Origin: Lithodes maja
Taxonomy: Eukaryota; Arthropoda; Malacostraca; Decapoda; Lithodidae
DNA: 64,000 nucleotides
Reading direction: 5' to 3'
Assembly: GCA_037953745.1 (NCBI GenBank)
Contig: JBAKBP010007623.1
Location: 34,099 to 98,098 of the forward strand
The notes under the pieces were generated by a model. That model made no database searches. It saw nothing but the letters and a program-made list of their open reading frames with translations, and was not told the DNA's origin. A program made the translations under genes and the position numbers. Positions 52,719 to 63,250 of the stretch are shown here, one piece after another; the first letter of the stretch is position 1, and each line of letters opens with the position of its first letter.

Positions 52719-52984
52719 TAGCCTAAAGCTTTAAAAGTAATTAAATACGGAAACCCAAGCCAAGTCTTAGTTACGAGATGTAAAAATAACGTAAAATATG
52801 ATAAATGCGAGTTGATCCGCGCTCGAGTGTCGCTTGTTTCTTAGCGTCAATAGACGACCGCTACCCAAATATAACAAATTCACTACATATTTCAATGCAA
52901 ACTCTTCATTGAGCCAAAGTAATCAAAATGGTGATACAGTATAAAAATTTACAGACAGCCATGGTGTAAAACCAGAGTAATTTT
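52719..52984. other. No feature seen
   Basis: Spacer without credible frames or repeats. Confidence 0.35.
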
Positions 52985-53567
52985 TGTTATAGACTTGAAT
53001 GAATGGGAGAGGGTGCAATAGGGGAAGAGGGTTGTAAGAACGCTGAAAGCAGTACCGGTAACTTGAAATAGGGTGGTCAGCATGGAAGTAAAGAAAGTCC
53101 TCTCATGATAGTGTGCCAGTGTGGTAATCCCGATATTGACATATGGGAGTGAAGCATGGACGTTGTTGGAGATAGACAAACCAAGAGTGAGAGGGGTGGA
53201 ATTGAGCTACTTAAGAAGTGCGTGCGAAGTTACATGGAGGAATAGACAAACAAATGAGGAACTACGAGAGCAGTGTGGTGTGAATGTAGATGTACTGGAA
53301 AGTGTGAAAAGGAACACCTTGAGATGGTTCGGCCATGTGGAACATATGGGAAGCGAGAGAATGACCAAAAGAGTGTACAAGAGTGAGGTGGAAGGACAAA
53401 GAGGGAGAGATAAACCGAGAGAGAGGTGGAAGGATGGACTTAAGAATTATATTCGTGAAAGCAGTGCTGGATGGGATGAGGGGTATTAGCTGACTGTGGA
53501 CAGAAGTGCATGGGGGCGATTCATTCATGGCCATCCCTTCAAGGATCACAGCATTCGGCAATAGACT
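52985..53567 (+). pseudogene. Decayed LINE-B C-terminal fragment
   Basis: The plus-strand frame at 53121-53489 reads ILTYGSEAWTLLEIDKPRVRG, TWRNRQTNEELREQCGVNVDVLESVKRNTLRWFGHVEHMGSERMTK in order and ends near GWDEGY, matching the LINE-B C-terminus. Upstream (52985-53120) is frameshifted, and the 3' end decays into gcaatagactggg. This is an older subfamily than LINE-B1 and B2. Confidence 0.8.
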
Positions 53568-53571
53568 GGGA

Positions 53572-53840
53572 TAGTATGGGCATGTGGAGAGAATGGATGA
53601 ACAAAATTGGGTGAAATGATGCAGGTCTGTGATTGTGGAGGGAGCTGCACCAAGGGGTGGACCAAGGAAGACCTGGGAGGCTGGGATCGGACTATACGTG
53701 CCAATCTCGAATTCAAAAACTTGACAAGTGAAGCAGCCCTTAACAGGGTTGCCTGGAACGCTGCCATTAGGACAAGAGACTGAAACTGCACCTATGTGTG
53801 GAGCACTCAGTCTTAAAATGTTATGTATGTATGTAATGAA
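53572..53840 (+). pseudogene. 3'-end fragment of another LINE
   Basis: With frameshifts the plus strand reads GHVERMDEQNWVK, then VEGAAPRGGPRKTWEAG, then FKNLTSEAALNRVAWNAAI. This is the style of the C-terminus of L2/CR1-group LINEs. It ends in a (TATG)n tail at 53818-53836. A similar scrap (ggagaggatggatcaac) is at 61422-61455. Confidence 0.6.
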
Positions 53841-54051
53841 TATGAGAAAGAATACAAGAAAATTAACATGAAATGGCATTGTTTTGGCCATTTTATCACT
53901 TCTAAAGATATAATTTGAAATATAAACCATAATGTTAACTTTTCATATACTGTACAATAACAAAGACTAAAATATTGGACTCGGCTCTTGTTTGACACCT
54001 TGCCGACAGGTGAAACGGTACCGTACTGTACTGTACTGGGTAGGCTATCTC

Positions 54052-54091
<40 letters not shown>

Positions 54092-54384
54092 ATCTAATAC
54101 TGTACTCTCAATCTTCCCAGGATACGTTCAATGGAATGGAGTACCATACCAAGACTCTTCTGTCCATTAGTCAACTTGGACTTTAGAACAACAAAATCCT
54201 GCCACAACACTACCCCACCATGCAAACATTGTGACCGACTCTGGCATGGCGTCAAGCAGCACCCAGGTAAGAATAGTAGAGTCCCCTGTGGCACCTATCC
54301 ACACCCAACCAGCCTCTGTAGTGCCATACCAAGACAATTGCCAATAGCAAGGCTTTATTGTGTACCAATGGCTGTTGGTCCACA
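53841..54384. other. GATA-type microsatellite and unassigned sequence
   Basis: (TATC)n at about 54044-54092. The stretch 54100-54384 is coding-like in places but I recognise no domain. The gypsy-2 remnant starts directly after it. Confidence 0.5.
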
Positions 54385-55375
54385 AGTCTGAGCAACAGAG
54401 AAGTTTTGACCATTTGAAAGAATGTCTAACGTCAACAAGAGTACTTGCATATTTCAAGCCAAATTGTAAAACGAGGATTGTAGCAGATGCCTCGCCAACT
54501 GGGATAGGGGCAGTTTTACTTCAGCTGCTAGGTGGTCTATGGAGGGTAATATCCTATGCCTCCAGGAGCTTGACAGACGTCGAGCGCAGGTATAGCCAGA
54601 CAGAAAGAGAAGCACTGGCACTAGTGTGGGCATGCGAGAGGTTTAATCTGCATGTGTTTGGTCGTAAATTTGAATTAGAAACTGACCACAAACCATTAAA
54701 GTTCATCTATTCATCTAGATCAAAACCGTCAGCCCGAGTAGAGAGGTGGGTACTCAGGCTGCAGGAATATGATATTAATGTTGTATACCGACCGGGTGTA
54801 GGCAATATTGCTGATGTGTTATCTAGGCTGAATTCTGGAGTACAGAGGGACAAAGGTGAAACATATGACTATGTTCGGGCAGTAGTGGAGAGCAATGTTC
54901 CTGTTGCTTTATCAGCAAGAGAGATTGAGCAAGAGTCCATCAATGATGATCAGTTACAGAGGGTAAAAACCAGTATTAAAACTGGAGACTGGAGGCTTAC
55001 TAAAGCTACACCATGCTTTCCTATTAAAGAAGAACTTTGTGTTTATGGTGAACCCTTGCTGAGAGGCAACAGGATTGTGATACCACAAAGCTTGAGGGAT
55101 AGGGTACTTGAGCTAGCCCATGAAGGACACCAGGGTATAGTAAAAACAAAATACAGGTTGCGAAGTAAAGTGTGGGGGCCTAAAATTGATGCAGATGTGG
55201 AGAAAAGATGCAAGACTTGTCAAGGGTGCCAAGCAGTGGGTGATTGCCCAGCACCTGAACCAATGTCACAGGTCTTGCCTCCCAGTGGACCGTGGCAGGA
55301 TTGTAGCGCAGACCTGTTGGGGCCTTTACCAACAGGAGAATCCCTGTTAGTGATAGTAGACTACTACAGTAGGTT
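54385..55375 (+). pseudogene. Gypsy-2 RNase H and integrase N-terminal part
   Basis: The frame enters at QQRSFDHLKECL (RT connection). It then shows RIVADASPTGIGAVL, SLTDVERRYSQTEREALALVWA, LETDHKPLKFIY, RWVLRLQEYDINVVYRPG and NIADVLSRL (RNase H), and the integrase zinc domain HEGHQGIVKTKYRLR with CKTCQGCQ. The core begins CSADLLGPLPTGESLLVIVDYYSR, where LINE-A2 interrupts it. In the family this removes template RNA and integrates cDNA. Intact over this stretch but useless without the missing RT. Confidence 0.85.
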
Positions 55376-56327
55376 GTTGTTGTTGTTGTACCCTAAGCTG
55401 CCTGGCCGAACAGCCCCGAGTCCCTGAGGAAGGCCATGGCCACGATCGGGCTTTCCCACAGAGCTCTCATTGAGTGTAGATTGTGTTGTTGGCGTAAGTG
55501 GTTGTGTGAAATGCAGTCTTCTATGATGTGTTTAATGGTATGGGGTGCTGTGTTACATCCCGGGCAGGCGTCGACAACGGAGTCATCCAGTCTCTTCTGA
55601 TAGCTCAGGAGAGCTGGATGGTGTCCGCATCTCAGCCTGGCCAGGTGGACTCTGTCCTCGCGAGGAAGGGAGGATTCGGAAGGATGGACCTCGGGAGGTC
55701 GTGCATGCAGCTGTGTGTTGTCTGGGAGTGAGTGGATGGATCGGCGAGAGATATGAGTATGGATGTGCTTCTGGAAGTTGGTTCGGGGTGGGCAGGGAGG
55801 GAGAGAGGACAATAATTGTGTGTGATATTGTGTGCTGGGTGTTGTTTTGATATTTCTTGGTGTCTGTGGGTGTGTTGCCATGTAGTGTAGTGGGTGGTCT
55901 TGGTTCGTGGAGGCTGCTGCCAGGAATTGAGTGCCTCTCATGTCCAGATGGTCTTTGACTTTGAGGATTTTGGTTTCTTGATGTAGGTGATCTGTGGGTG
56001 CAGTAGCTGTGCAGCCTGTAATGATCTTCAGGGCTTTGTTTTGAATAGTCTGTAAGGTCTTATGATGTGTTTCAGCTAGGTTAGAAGCCCAGGCTGGGCT
56101 TGCGTATTCCATCACTGATCTTATGTATTGTTTATATACTGTGGTGGTAGTTTCTTTGTTGTGTCCAAATTTTGTGTGAGCAAGTGACCTGAGGGCGTTA
56201 AGTCTGGGTGTCAGTTTCTTTTTAATGTTTGTGGTGTGCTGTTTGAATGTCATATGAGTATCATATGTTACTCCTAGGATTTTGTGTGTGTGTGTATGTG
56301 TTAGGGGTGTGTTGTTTATGGTGAGTT
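55376..56327 (-). mobile_element. LINE-A2, a young 5'-truncated LINE-A copy
   Basis: The 14-bp duplication tactacagtaggtt (55362-55375 and 56328-56341) frames it. On the plus strand it starts with (GTT)n from the tail and runs to about the middle of the RT. It is nearly identical to LINE-A over 950 bp. Confidence 0.93.
55393..56253 (-). CDS. LINE-A2 RT thumb and C-terminal domain
   Basis: The 286 open codons correspond residue for residue to the LINE-A C-terminus, from MTFKQHTTNIKKK to LFGQAA, with only a handful of substitutions (for example PLHYMATH for PLNYMATH). It includes the Cys/His motif CPGCNTAPHTIKHIIEDC. Because the insert is 5'-truncated, it lacks the catalytic YADD and cannot act. 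The start Met is internal to the ancestral protein, not a native start. Confidence 0.85.
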   Translation of the reverse strand: MTFKQHTTNIKKKLTPRLNALRSLAHTKFGHNKETTTTVYKQYIRSVMEYASPAWASNLAETHHKTLQTIQNKALKIITGCTATAPTDHLHQETKILKVKDHLDMRGTQFLAAASTNQDHPLHYMATHPQTPRNIKTTPSTQYHTQLLSSLPPCPPRTNFQKHIHTHISRRSIHSLPDNTQLHARPPEVHPSESSLPREDRVHLARLRCGHHPALLSYQKRLDDSVVDACPGCNTAPHTIKHIIEDCISHNHLRQQHNLHSMRALWESPIVAMAFLRDSGLFGQAA

Positions 56328-56341
56328 TACTACAGTAGGTT

Positions 56342-57307
56342 CTTAGAGGTGGTGATTATGAAGTCTGTAACTAGCACTAAAGTAATAGAAGCCCTTCTAC
56401 CAAATTGTGTCAGGTTCAGCATGCCTGTTTCACTCAGGACAGACAATGGGACCCAGTTTGTTTCAGAAGAGTTTGAAGCCTTTTTAGCAGAAAATGGTAT
56501 TGAACACAGGAAAACAACACCTTTGTGGCCACAAGCAAATGGGGAAGTGGAGAGACAGAACCGTACAATCATGAAAGTTCTGCGGGTGGCACAGGTGGAA
56601 GGGAAAAATTGGCGTCAGGAGCTTCTGAAATTCCTTATTGCTTACAGGTCAACACCTCAGGTGACTACTGGAACTACCGTACTCCTTACTTTTTGATGTT
56701 TGGGCGTGAGATGAGATCAAAATTACCTGAATTACAACCTGGTACCGGTAGTGAGTTTTACAATGAGGAATTTAGGGATAAAGACTGGTCTAATAAAATA
56801 AAAGGTAAAGTGTACGCTGATGAAAAGAGACATGCAGCTGAGCGAGTCATTGAGCCTGGAGACCGGGTCTTACTCAGGCAAGCTAAAACAAACAAACTGT
56901 CTCCCAATTTCTGTCCTGAACCATTTGAAGTTATTTCTAGAGAGGGAGGGGAAGTGACGGTTAGAAGTGAGTCTGGGGGACAATTGAGGAGAAACTTGTC
57001 GTTTGTAAAGAAGTATTGGGAACCGAGTGTATCAGAAGCAAATGATACGGGTGTAAGCTTGGAGGGAAACGCAACATCACCTCTGCACACTGCTAATCGG
57101 GTGCCGGTGCCAGTAATTCCAGTTAGTTCCCCAGTGATACCGGTACAGTTATCCCCATCTGGTCAAAATATACATGAAAAGAATGGACATGTGGTTGAAA
57201 GAATACCAGTACCAATAATACCTAGAAGTCCTACAGGTGGGCAAGAATCCCCAGGTTATCAAATCACTAGAGTTAGACCAGCAAGGGAAATCAGAAGGCC
57301 AAAATGA
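56342..57307 (+). pseudogene. Gypsy-2 integrase C-terminal part
   Basis: After LINE-A2 the core continues with LEVVIMKSVTSTKVIEALL, LRTDNGTQFVSEEFEAFL (second catalytic Asp) and PLWPQANGEVERQNRT (catalytic Glu). A frameshift near 56665-56690 leads to the frame with FLMFGREMRSKLPEL, EPGDRVLLRQAKTNK and NFCPEPFEVIS, a basic C-terminal DNA-binding region, ending REIRRPK at 57307. All three integrase acidic residues are present across the two parts. Confidence 0.82.
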
Positions 57308-57602
57308 TTTGAGGGCTATGATTTGTCTGGCGGATAGTGTAGAGAATGGTGTTGTGGGTTGCCTCTAGGGTACCGTAGGTTACAGTACAGTACCGGTAGA
57401 TAATTTGATACCAGTATCTTTATTACCATTTTATGAATATTATTGGCCAGACAGGAATATGTTGTTTTATCATTTTCAGGTACTGTATTGAGAATGTAAT
57501 TGATGCCATTATTATGTTAATCTTTGATTTTCTCAGATGCCAAGTGTGCCTTTATGTTATTGTCTATTCATAAAAAGGGTTTATGTCTAAAGAAGGGAGG
57601 GA

Positions 57603-57746
57603 TGTAGTGTATATGAGTTGGTGACAATGCGCATGGCGTTAGTCATCTAAGTGAGTTGGGAACACTGCGAGAGGATAGCGGGAGACGGCTGTAAACAAAG
57701 ACTGTGAAAGCGGGCTGAGGAATAAACCACTAAAGTACAGCGGAAT
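57603..57746 (+). repeat. Gypsy-2 3' LTR, truncated
   Basis: Starts tgtagtgtatatgagttgg after the polypurine tract and contains aataaa. It ends where LINE-B2 inserted (tgtgtc then the GATA-type tail). Confidence 0.7.
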
Positions 57747-57752
57747 TTGTGT

Positions 57753-59287
57753 CTATCTATCTATCTATCTATTGCCCGACGCCGTGATCCCCGAAAGGGT
57801 GGCCACGAACGAACCGCCCCCATGCACCTCTGTCCCCAGTCAGTCGACGCCCCTCCTCCCAACCAGCACCGCCTTCGTTCATGTAGTTCCTCACTCCATC
57901 CTTCCACCTCATATTCGGTCTACCTCTCCCCCTCTGTCCCTCCACCTCGCTCTCGTACACCCTCTTAGTCATTCTCTCGCTTTCCATACGTTCCATATGG
58001 CCGAACCATCTCAAGTTGTTCCTTTTCACACTTTCCAGCACATCTACCTCCACACCACACCTTCTTACTTCCTCATTAGTCTGTCTATCCCTCCATGTAA
58101 CTCCGCACGCCTTAAGTAATTCATTTCCACTGCTCTCACTCTTGGTCTGAGTCTCTCAACCAACGTCCATGCTTCGCTTCCGTAAGTCAGTGTCGGGATT
58201 ACCACACTGTCATGCAAGGACTTCTTCACTTCCATACTGACCACCCTATTTCTTGTTACTGCTTTTAGCGTTCCTACAACCCTCTTCCCCTGTTGTACCC
58301 TCTCCCGCACCTCTTCATCCATAGTCCCATCTTTACTCAACACACTGCCCAGATACTTAAAAGAGTTGACGATCTCCATAGCCTGACCGTTCAGCTTCAC
58401 CTCACACTCTGTGACTTCACCCCTTTCGAAGACCATAACCTTGCTCTTCCCCGTATTTACCTTCAAATTCCGTTTTTCGCACACTGTTCCAAACTCATTT
58501 ACCAGACCCTGCAACTCCCATTCATTATCACTCATCAGAACTGTATCATCCGCAAACAGCAGTATAGGTAGCTTCCACTCAATTCCCTCCCTTTTCAGCG
58601 ATACACCAACATCCACTGCTCTTGATAGTATTTCTTTCATAACTCCATCCATATATACAGTAAACAACCACGGGGACATCACACACCCCTGTTTCAAACC
58701 AACATTCAGGTCAAAGAACTCGCTCTGCTCACTCTCCACACGTACTGCCGCCTTTGCACCCTCATACATGCTCTTCACTGCTTTCAGCAACTTGCCCTCT
58801 ACTCCGTATATTCTAAGTACTTTCCACAAACCTTCTCTATCCACTCTGTCATAGGCCTTCTCCAAGTCCATAAAGGCAACATACACCTTTTGTTTCTTCT
58901 CCAGATACTTCTCCACAACACAATTCAGGGTAAAAATCTGATCTACACATCCTCTTCCCTTCCTAAAACCTCCCTGCTCGTCGCCTATCCATTTCTCCGT
59001 TCTCACTCTCACTCTCTCAATCACTACCCTACTGTATACCTTCCCTACTACGCTTAGAAGGCATATTCCTCGGTGGTTACCACACACTCCTCTTTCCCCT
59101 TTGCCCTTATATAGGGGGACTATTATGCCAGTCTTCCAGTCATCGGGTGCACTCCCCTTCTCCCATGCTAGTTTGCACATTTTCCATACCCATTCTATCA
59201 CTATCTCACCACCATACCTCAACATTTCCCCACACACTCCATCTGTTCCTGGTGCTTTCCCCAACTTCACTCTTTTCATGGCTTCCC
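57753..59287 (-). mobile_element. LINE-B2, a young 5'-truncated LINE-B copy
   Basis: The 3' tail (tatc)n on the plus strand is at about 57753-57771; the 5' truncation is near 59287. A possible 6-bp duplication tgtgtc lies on both sides. The body is almost identical to 35461-36990 of LINE-B1. Confidence 0.88.
57769..59287 (-). pseudogene. LINE-B2 reverse transcriptase, one frameshift
   Basis: 58065-59279 holds RT fingers to thumb: KLGKAPGTDGVCGEML, FMDLEKAYDRVDRE, GLKQGCVMSPWLF and ILLFADDTVLM, up to AVEMNYLRRAELHG. Compared with LINE-B1, 4 bp are missing near 58110 (tccgcacgcct versus tccgcacgcactcct) and a further 3 bp near 58065. Reading therefore shifts before the last segment (VDVLESVKRNNLRWFGHMER, 57769-58053). 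The endonuclease is lost by 5' truncation. Confidence 0.88.
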
Positions 59288-59534
59288 ATGTGTCAACCCT
59301 TTAATTATATGCTGTACATTACAACTGGTCTGGCAGCTTATGAGATCAACATTTTAAGTATTTTAGGCACCTAAATTCACCTACCATCAGTCTAGTTTCC
59401 AATTCCAATGAAAAATATTCCAGAAATGTTGCCAGAAAAATTTTGATCATCAAATGTTGACTATAAAAGTTCTCGTCTGATACATTACTTTAGTAATGCA
59501 ATGCTGTACTGTACTGTACATATATTTTACAAAG
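59288..59534. other. No feature seen
   Basis: AT-rich spacer between LINE-B2 and a SINE. Confidence 0.35.
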
Positions 59535-59719
59535 CCGTGGTGGCATGGTCGGTAGCATGTCTCACACCGTGCCATTGGTACACAGCAAGGGTTTTTGCAG
59601 CTCGCTCTAGTGATTCATGGTAAATGTCCAGGAAAGTCCTTGTAACAAGGGCACACCCTAGCCCTGTCAATCAAGGGAGTGCACAATGTTATAAACTGCA
59701 TTAAAAAAATAAAATAAAA
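59535..59719 (+). mobile_element. tRNA-type SINE
   Basis: The head resembles a tRNA: an A-box-like tggcatggtcggtagcatg and a B-box-like gggtttttgcagctc about 45 bases further. A non-tRNA body follows, then an A-rich tail (aaaaaaataaaataaaa). No duplication could be confirmed. Unrelated to SINE-A. Confidence 0.6.
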
Positions 59720-59947
59720 TGAGAGAAGACAAAGGGTTGATTTGAGTGTTGAAGAGTAAGGTCAGATTGTGACTGGTAGTTTTATTGGGTACTGTACTGT
59801 AATGTGTTTTGGAAATATTGAAAGTAACAAGTTAAGAAATAGTTGATAGATCAGAATATACTGTAAGTGTGCTATGGCCTCATGATGCGAGTTTTGAAGG
59901 GTTGATGTGGAAAGGTTGTTGAAAAAGTGTTAGGTTCCACGCAACCC
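59720..59947. other. No feature seen
   Basis: Spacer without gene or repeat signal. Confidence 0.35.
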
Positions 59948-60424
59948 TTAACACTCAAGCCGCGGGTCTCCACATATGTTGAGTGAGAGAACCATGGCCT
60001 ATCCAGCAGGTCCCGACAATATTCGGGCGGGATTTTGAGCACATTATCGGCTCTGAGAGAGAGTCCACACGTTGGGAGGACGGCAGGCGGGCTGAGCCGA
60101 GTGAGGCAACTGAGAGCCCCACCACACCCCTCCACATCTCCGGCCTCTCGAGAACAAGGATATTCTGCGGAAATTACCGTATTTTAGGGTTTTTGGCCTC
60201 GTGTTGCAACATCATTGCAAGCGAACCCGTGGTCGTACAAAGATGATTCAGGTGTCATTCAAAAGCTCTATTATCGCCCTTTCACGGATACTTAATTGTA
60301 TTACGCTCTGGGTCTTGTTTATGCATGAAAAAGAGCATGGAATGAAGCTCGTTTAGGGTAAATATGCCCGCCACACAGGTACCGGTAGTAGAAATCACAA
60401 ACATCCCCGTCCGTAAGAGGTTAA
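59948..60424. mobile_element. Possible TTAA MITE (M3-like ends)
   Basis: TTAA at 59948-59951 and 60421-60424. The right end cgtccgtaagaggttaa resembles the M3 right end (aggttaa), and the left end has cgcggg as M3 does. The interior is not alignable to M3 by eye. Confidence 0.4.
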
Positions 60425-60507
60425 ATGGGACTCATTCATATAATATTGGGATACGACCCATAGACCAAGTGTTTCGCACTTTTCCTTAGCCACTATTAGG
60501 GGTACGG

Positions 60508-61125
60508 CTATGAAGAATGTCAGCTCATTTAAGTATTTGAGCAGTGTGTTGATTAAAAATGGGAGTATGGATGAAGAAGTGCAGGAGAGGGTGCGCAACA
60601 TGGAAAAGGGTTGTAGGAACGCTGAAAGCAGTATAATGTAACAAGAAATAGGGTGGTCACTGGTCAGCATGGAAGTAAAGGAGTCCTTGCATGACAGTGT
60701 GGTAATCCCGACATTGACGTATGGGAGTGAAGCATGGATGTTGTTGGAGAGACAAACCAAGAGTGAGAGCGGTGGAAATAATTTTACTTGAGAAGTTCGT
60801 GCGGAGTTACATGGAGGGATAGACAGACGAATGAGGAAGTACGAGAGCAGTGTAGTGTGGATATAGATGTGCTAGAAAGTGTGAAAAGGAGCATCTTGAG
60901 ATGGTTCGGCCATATAGAACGTATGGGAAGCGAGATAATGACTAAGAGAGTGTGTGAGAGTGAGGTGGAAGGACAGAGAGGGTGAGGTACACCGAGTGAG
61001 AAGTAGAAGGATGGAGTTAAGAAGTATATGAGTGAAGGCGGTGCTGGATAGGAGGAGGGACGTTGACTGACTGGGGACAGAGGTGCATGGGGGCGTTTCG
61101 TTTGTGGCGTCCGGCAATAGATAGA
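60508..61125 (+). pseudogene. Decayed LINE-B C-terminal fragment
   Basis: The plus-strand pieces SSFKYLSSVLIKNGSMDEEV-like (60515-60590), TLTYGSEAWMLLERQTK (60710-60765) and RSSCGVTWRDRQTNEEVREQCSVDIDVLESVKR (60788-60985) follow LINE-B order. It ends in gcaatagatagatag near 61125. Frameshifts and a stop at about 60983 mark an old copy. Confidence 0.8.
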
Positions 61126-61199
61126 TAGACTGTAATGTATATTATTTAGAAACTCTAAAACAGGATTGATAGTTTAGGGCAGCATAGTTTGTTGTGTAC

Positions 61200-61414
61200 T
61201 ATAGGTAGCGCCAGCGAACTTGACAATAATCTAGACCCCTTAACTTCTTATAACTCAAAATGAATGAAAGCAATCGGGCAGAAATTTCTCTCATTTGGGA
61301 AGAGTTTACCAGGAAATAGGAGTGGATATTTAAAGCCAGTTTGCTCTAGGCCATTTTGAGTTACAGAGAGATCAGGGATCACGATTATTGTCAAGTTCGT
61401 TGGCACTACCTATA
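61200..61414. mobile_element. TA-flanked MITE with long inverted repeats
   Basis: 215 bp. The left end tataggtagcgccagcgaac and right end gttggcactacctata are inverted copies extending about 33 bp (cgaacttgacaataat near the left, attattgtcaagttcg at the right). TA at both edges suggests Tc1/mariner mobilisation. Confidence 0.75.
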
Positions 61415-62343
61415 GCAGGCTTGGAGAGGATGGATCAACTAAGTTGGGTGAAAATGTAACGGGAAGAAATTGTACTTTCCCTTTTGGTATATATGTTGTA
61501 AGGTTTGACTTAACTGTAAGACTTTTTCCCCTTCATTCACTCTTCCCTATATTTAAGGGAAATGTATCGTTTAAGAAGGGTTACGTAACCCTTGTCTATG
61601 TAAAGAGGGAATTAGCCTAGATCAGGAGGAGAACTAATATTCTCAAATCTATCTAAAATACTTTCAAGCCTAATTTTTCCTTTCACCCCTTTTGGTATCC
61701 CATGTAAAAATCCTTCCTTTTCGAATTTAGAGTAATGCCCCCTTGTGTAAAAAGACCGCCAATTCCTACCCAAGCGACGCCACCCTTTGTGGTCACCCTC
61801 GGCCCCTCACTGTCGTGACCCCAGGCCTACGAGAGAGACACCTACCTAACCCCCAGTCTCTGTCATCATTCCCCGCTTCTTCTCCGGACTTAGGCTTCCT
61901 TTCCCTCCATTCAGAGGTTCGTAATTAAGGTTTATAGTGTTATAAGGTATTCCTTATTCAGTTAAGTAAGTACTAGATGTGTAATGTAGGAGATATTACG
62001 GTGATTGACAAATTCGTGAATTCGAGCCTACCATCGGGTTGGTCGACAGGCACCCCTCACCTGCCAAGTGCCTACAACCATACAAATTCCCCCATTATCA
62101 TTGTGTTCAGTAAAACCTAGTCTGTGCACCTTTGCTAAGTGTTTTTCTGATATTTTAGACTTTGTTATTCCAAATTAACGTCAAATTAACTTCGTGTGTA
62201 ATTATTTCAGTCAGAGGGACGCCATTTGATGGCCTTCCAATTCTTGTGTTTTTCCATAATTCCCGACCAAACTTAGGCTAGCCTATTTTTCTAGTTTGTC
62301 TTTCACCGTTTTACATAATCCTGAGGTAGTGCGAGAACACCAG
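61415..62343. other. No gene seen
   Basis: Starts with a LINE scrap (61422-61455). A 61-codon frame at 61743-61928 has no support. The rest is unremarkable. Confidence 0.4.
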
Positions 62344-62644
62344 TTAACCTCTCCGCGGCGCACAGGGGGTTTTCTACAGGGTAAGACTGTGCGCACCTAT
62401 GATGATTTGGGGACCTATTGCAAATTTCGATAAAAAGTACCTCATCGTGTAGGGAATGTTTGCGGGCATCGGCCCATATAAATTTGACCCCCCAAAAAAT
62501 GTCTGGGGGGGGTGGGGGAACGGTCCGTAGTTGAAAAATGTGGAGCGAATGGCACCGCGCGGCTAGATTGTCATCGAGCGGCGAGATTTTCCTGCCGAAT
62601 ATTTACGCGCGCAGGGGATAGAAGGAGAGGGAGGAGGGGGTGGG
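62344..62644. other. M3-like TTAA end and GC-rich DNA
   Basis: ttaacctctccgcggcgcac at 62344 resembles an M3 terminus, and gactgtgcgcacc follows. No matching right end was found, so this is at most a fragment. A run of G at 62505-62517 lies inside. Confidence 0.35.
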
Positions 62645-63250
62645 TTACCGCGTATTATCACGTATATGTCCATTTTTGAGCCCTTTTAGGCTATGTAGAG
62701 TATGTATACGTGTGTAGGCCACCCATATAACAATGAATATGCCTCATAGTGACCAAAAATTGCAATATATAAGGGAATTATAAGAGAATTTTTAGGCGGG
62801 AATGACATGTGTTGGAGGTTTGGCGGTAATTTATGAGCTGAGAGTGTGGTTTACGCCATACATATCACGTATATCTTGTACGTAGAGCACTGTCATGCTA
62901 TAATACAGACTTGTACGTATGTATACGTGCCATATATCAAAATATATACCGCATATTGACCAATTTATGCGATATTTACGCACATTATCAAAGAGTTTCT
63001 ATGCGTGAACCAAGGTGTGAGTGAGCTGTGCTGGGAATGAAAGGGGGAGAGGGTGTGTTACGCCATACATATCACGTAAATCTTGTATTTAGAGCACTGT
63101 CATGCTATAATAAAGACGTGTACGTATGTAGGCGTCCCATATAACAAGGAATATACCGCATATAGCTCAATTGATGCGATATTTACGCAAATTGTGAATG
63201 TGTTTCTAGCACACGGAAGCCTGAAAGGGTGGGTTGGGGGTGGGTGTGTG
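62645..63250. repeat. About 207-bp tandem repeat, three diverged copies
   Basis: Copies start near 62645, 62851 and 63058 (ttaccgcgtattatcacgta; ttacgccatacatatcacgta twice). The last two share taaatcttgta/tatatcttgta, agagcactgtcatgctataat and atgcgatatttacgca. Confidence 0.8.

Larger units (their letters stand above)
54385..57746 (+). mobile_element. Ty3/gypsy-2, 5'-truncated, split by LINE-A2
   Basis: Plus-strand RNase H and integrase, then a polypurine tract (aaagaagggaggga, about 57587-57602) and the start of a 3' LTR at 57603 (tgtagtgtatatgag), with AATAAA at 57721-57726. The left part (LTR, gag, protease, most of the RT) is missing. The 3' LTR is cut by LINE-B2. Here RT-connection and RNase H precede integrase, the normal gypsy order, unlike the Gmr1-like element. 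Confidence 0.85.
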
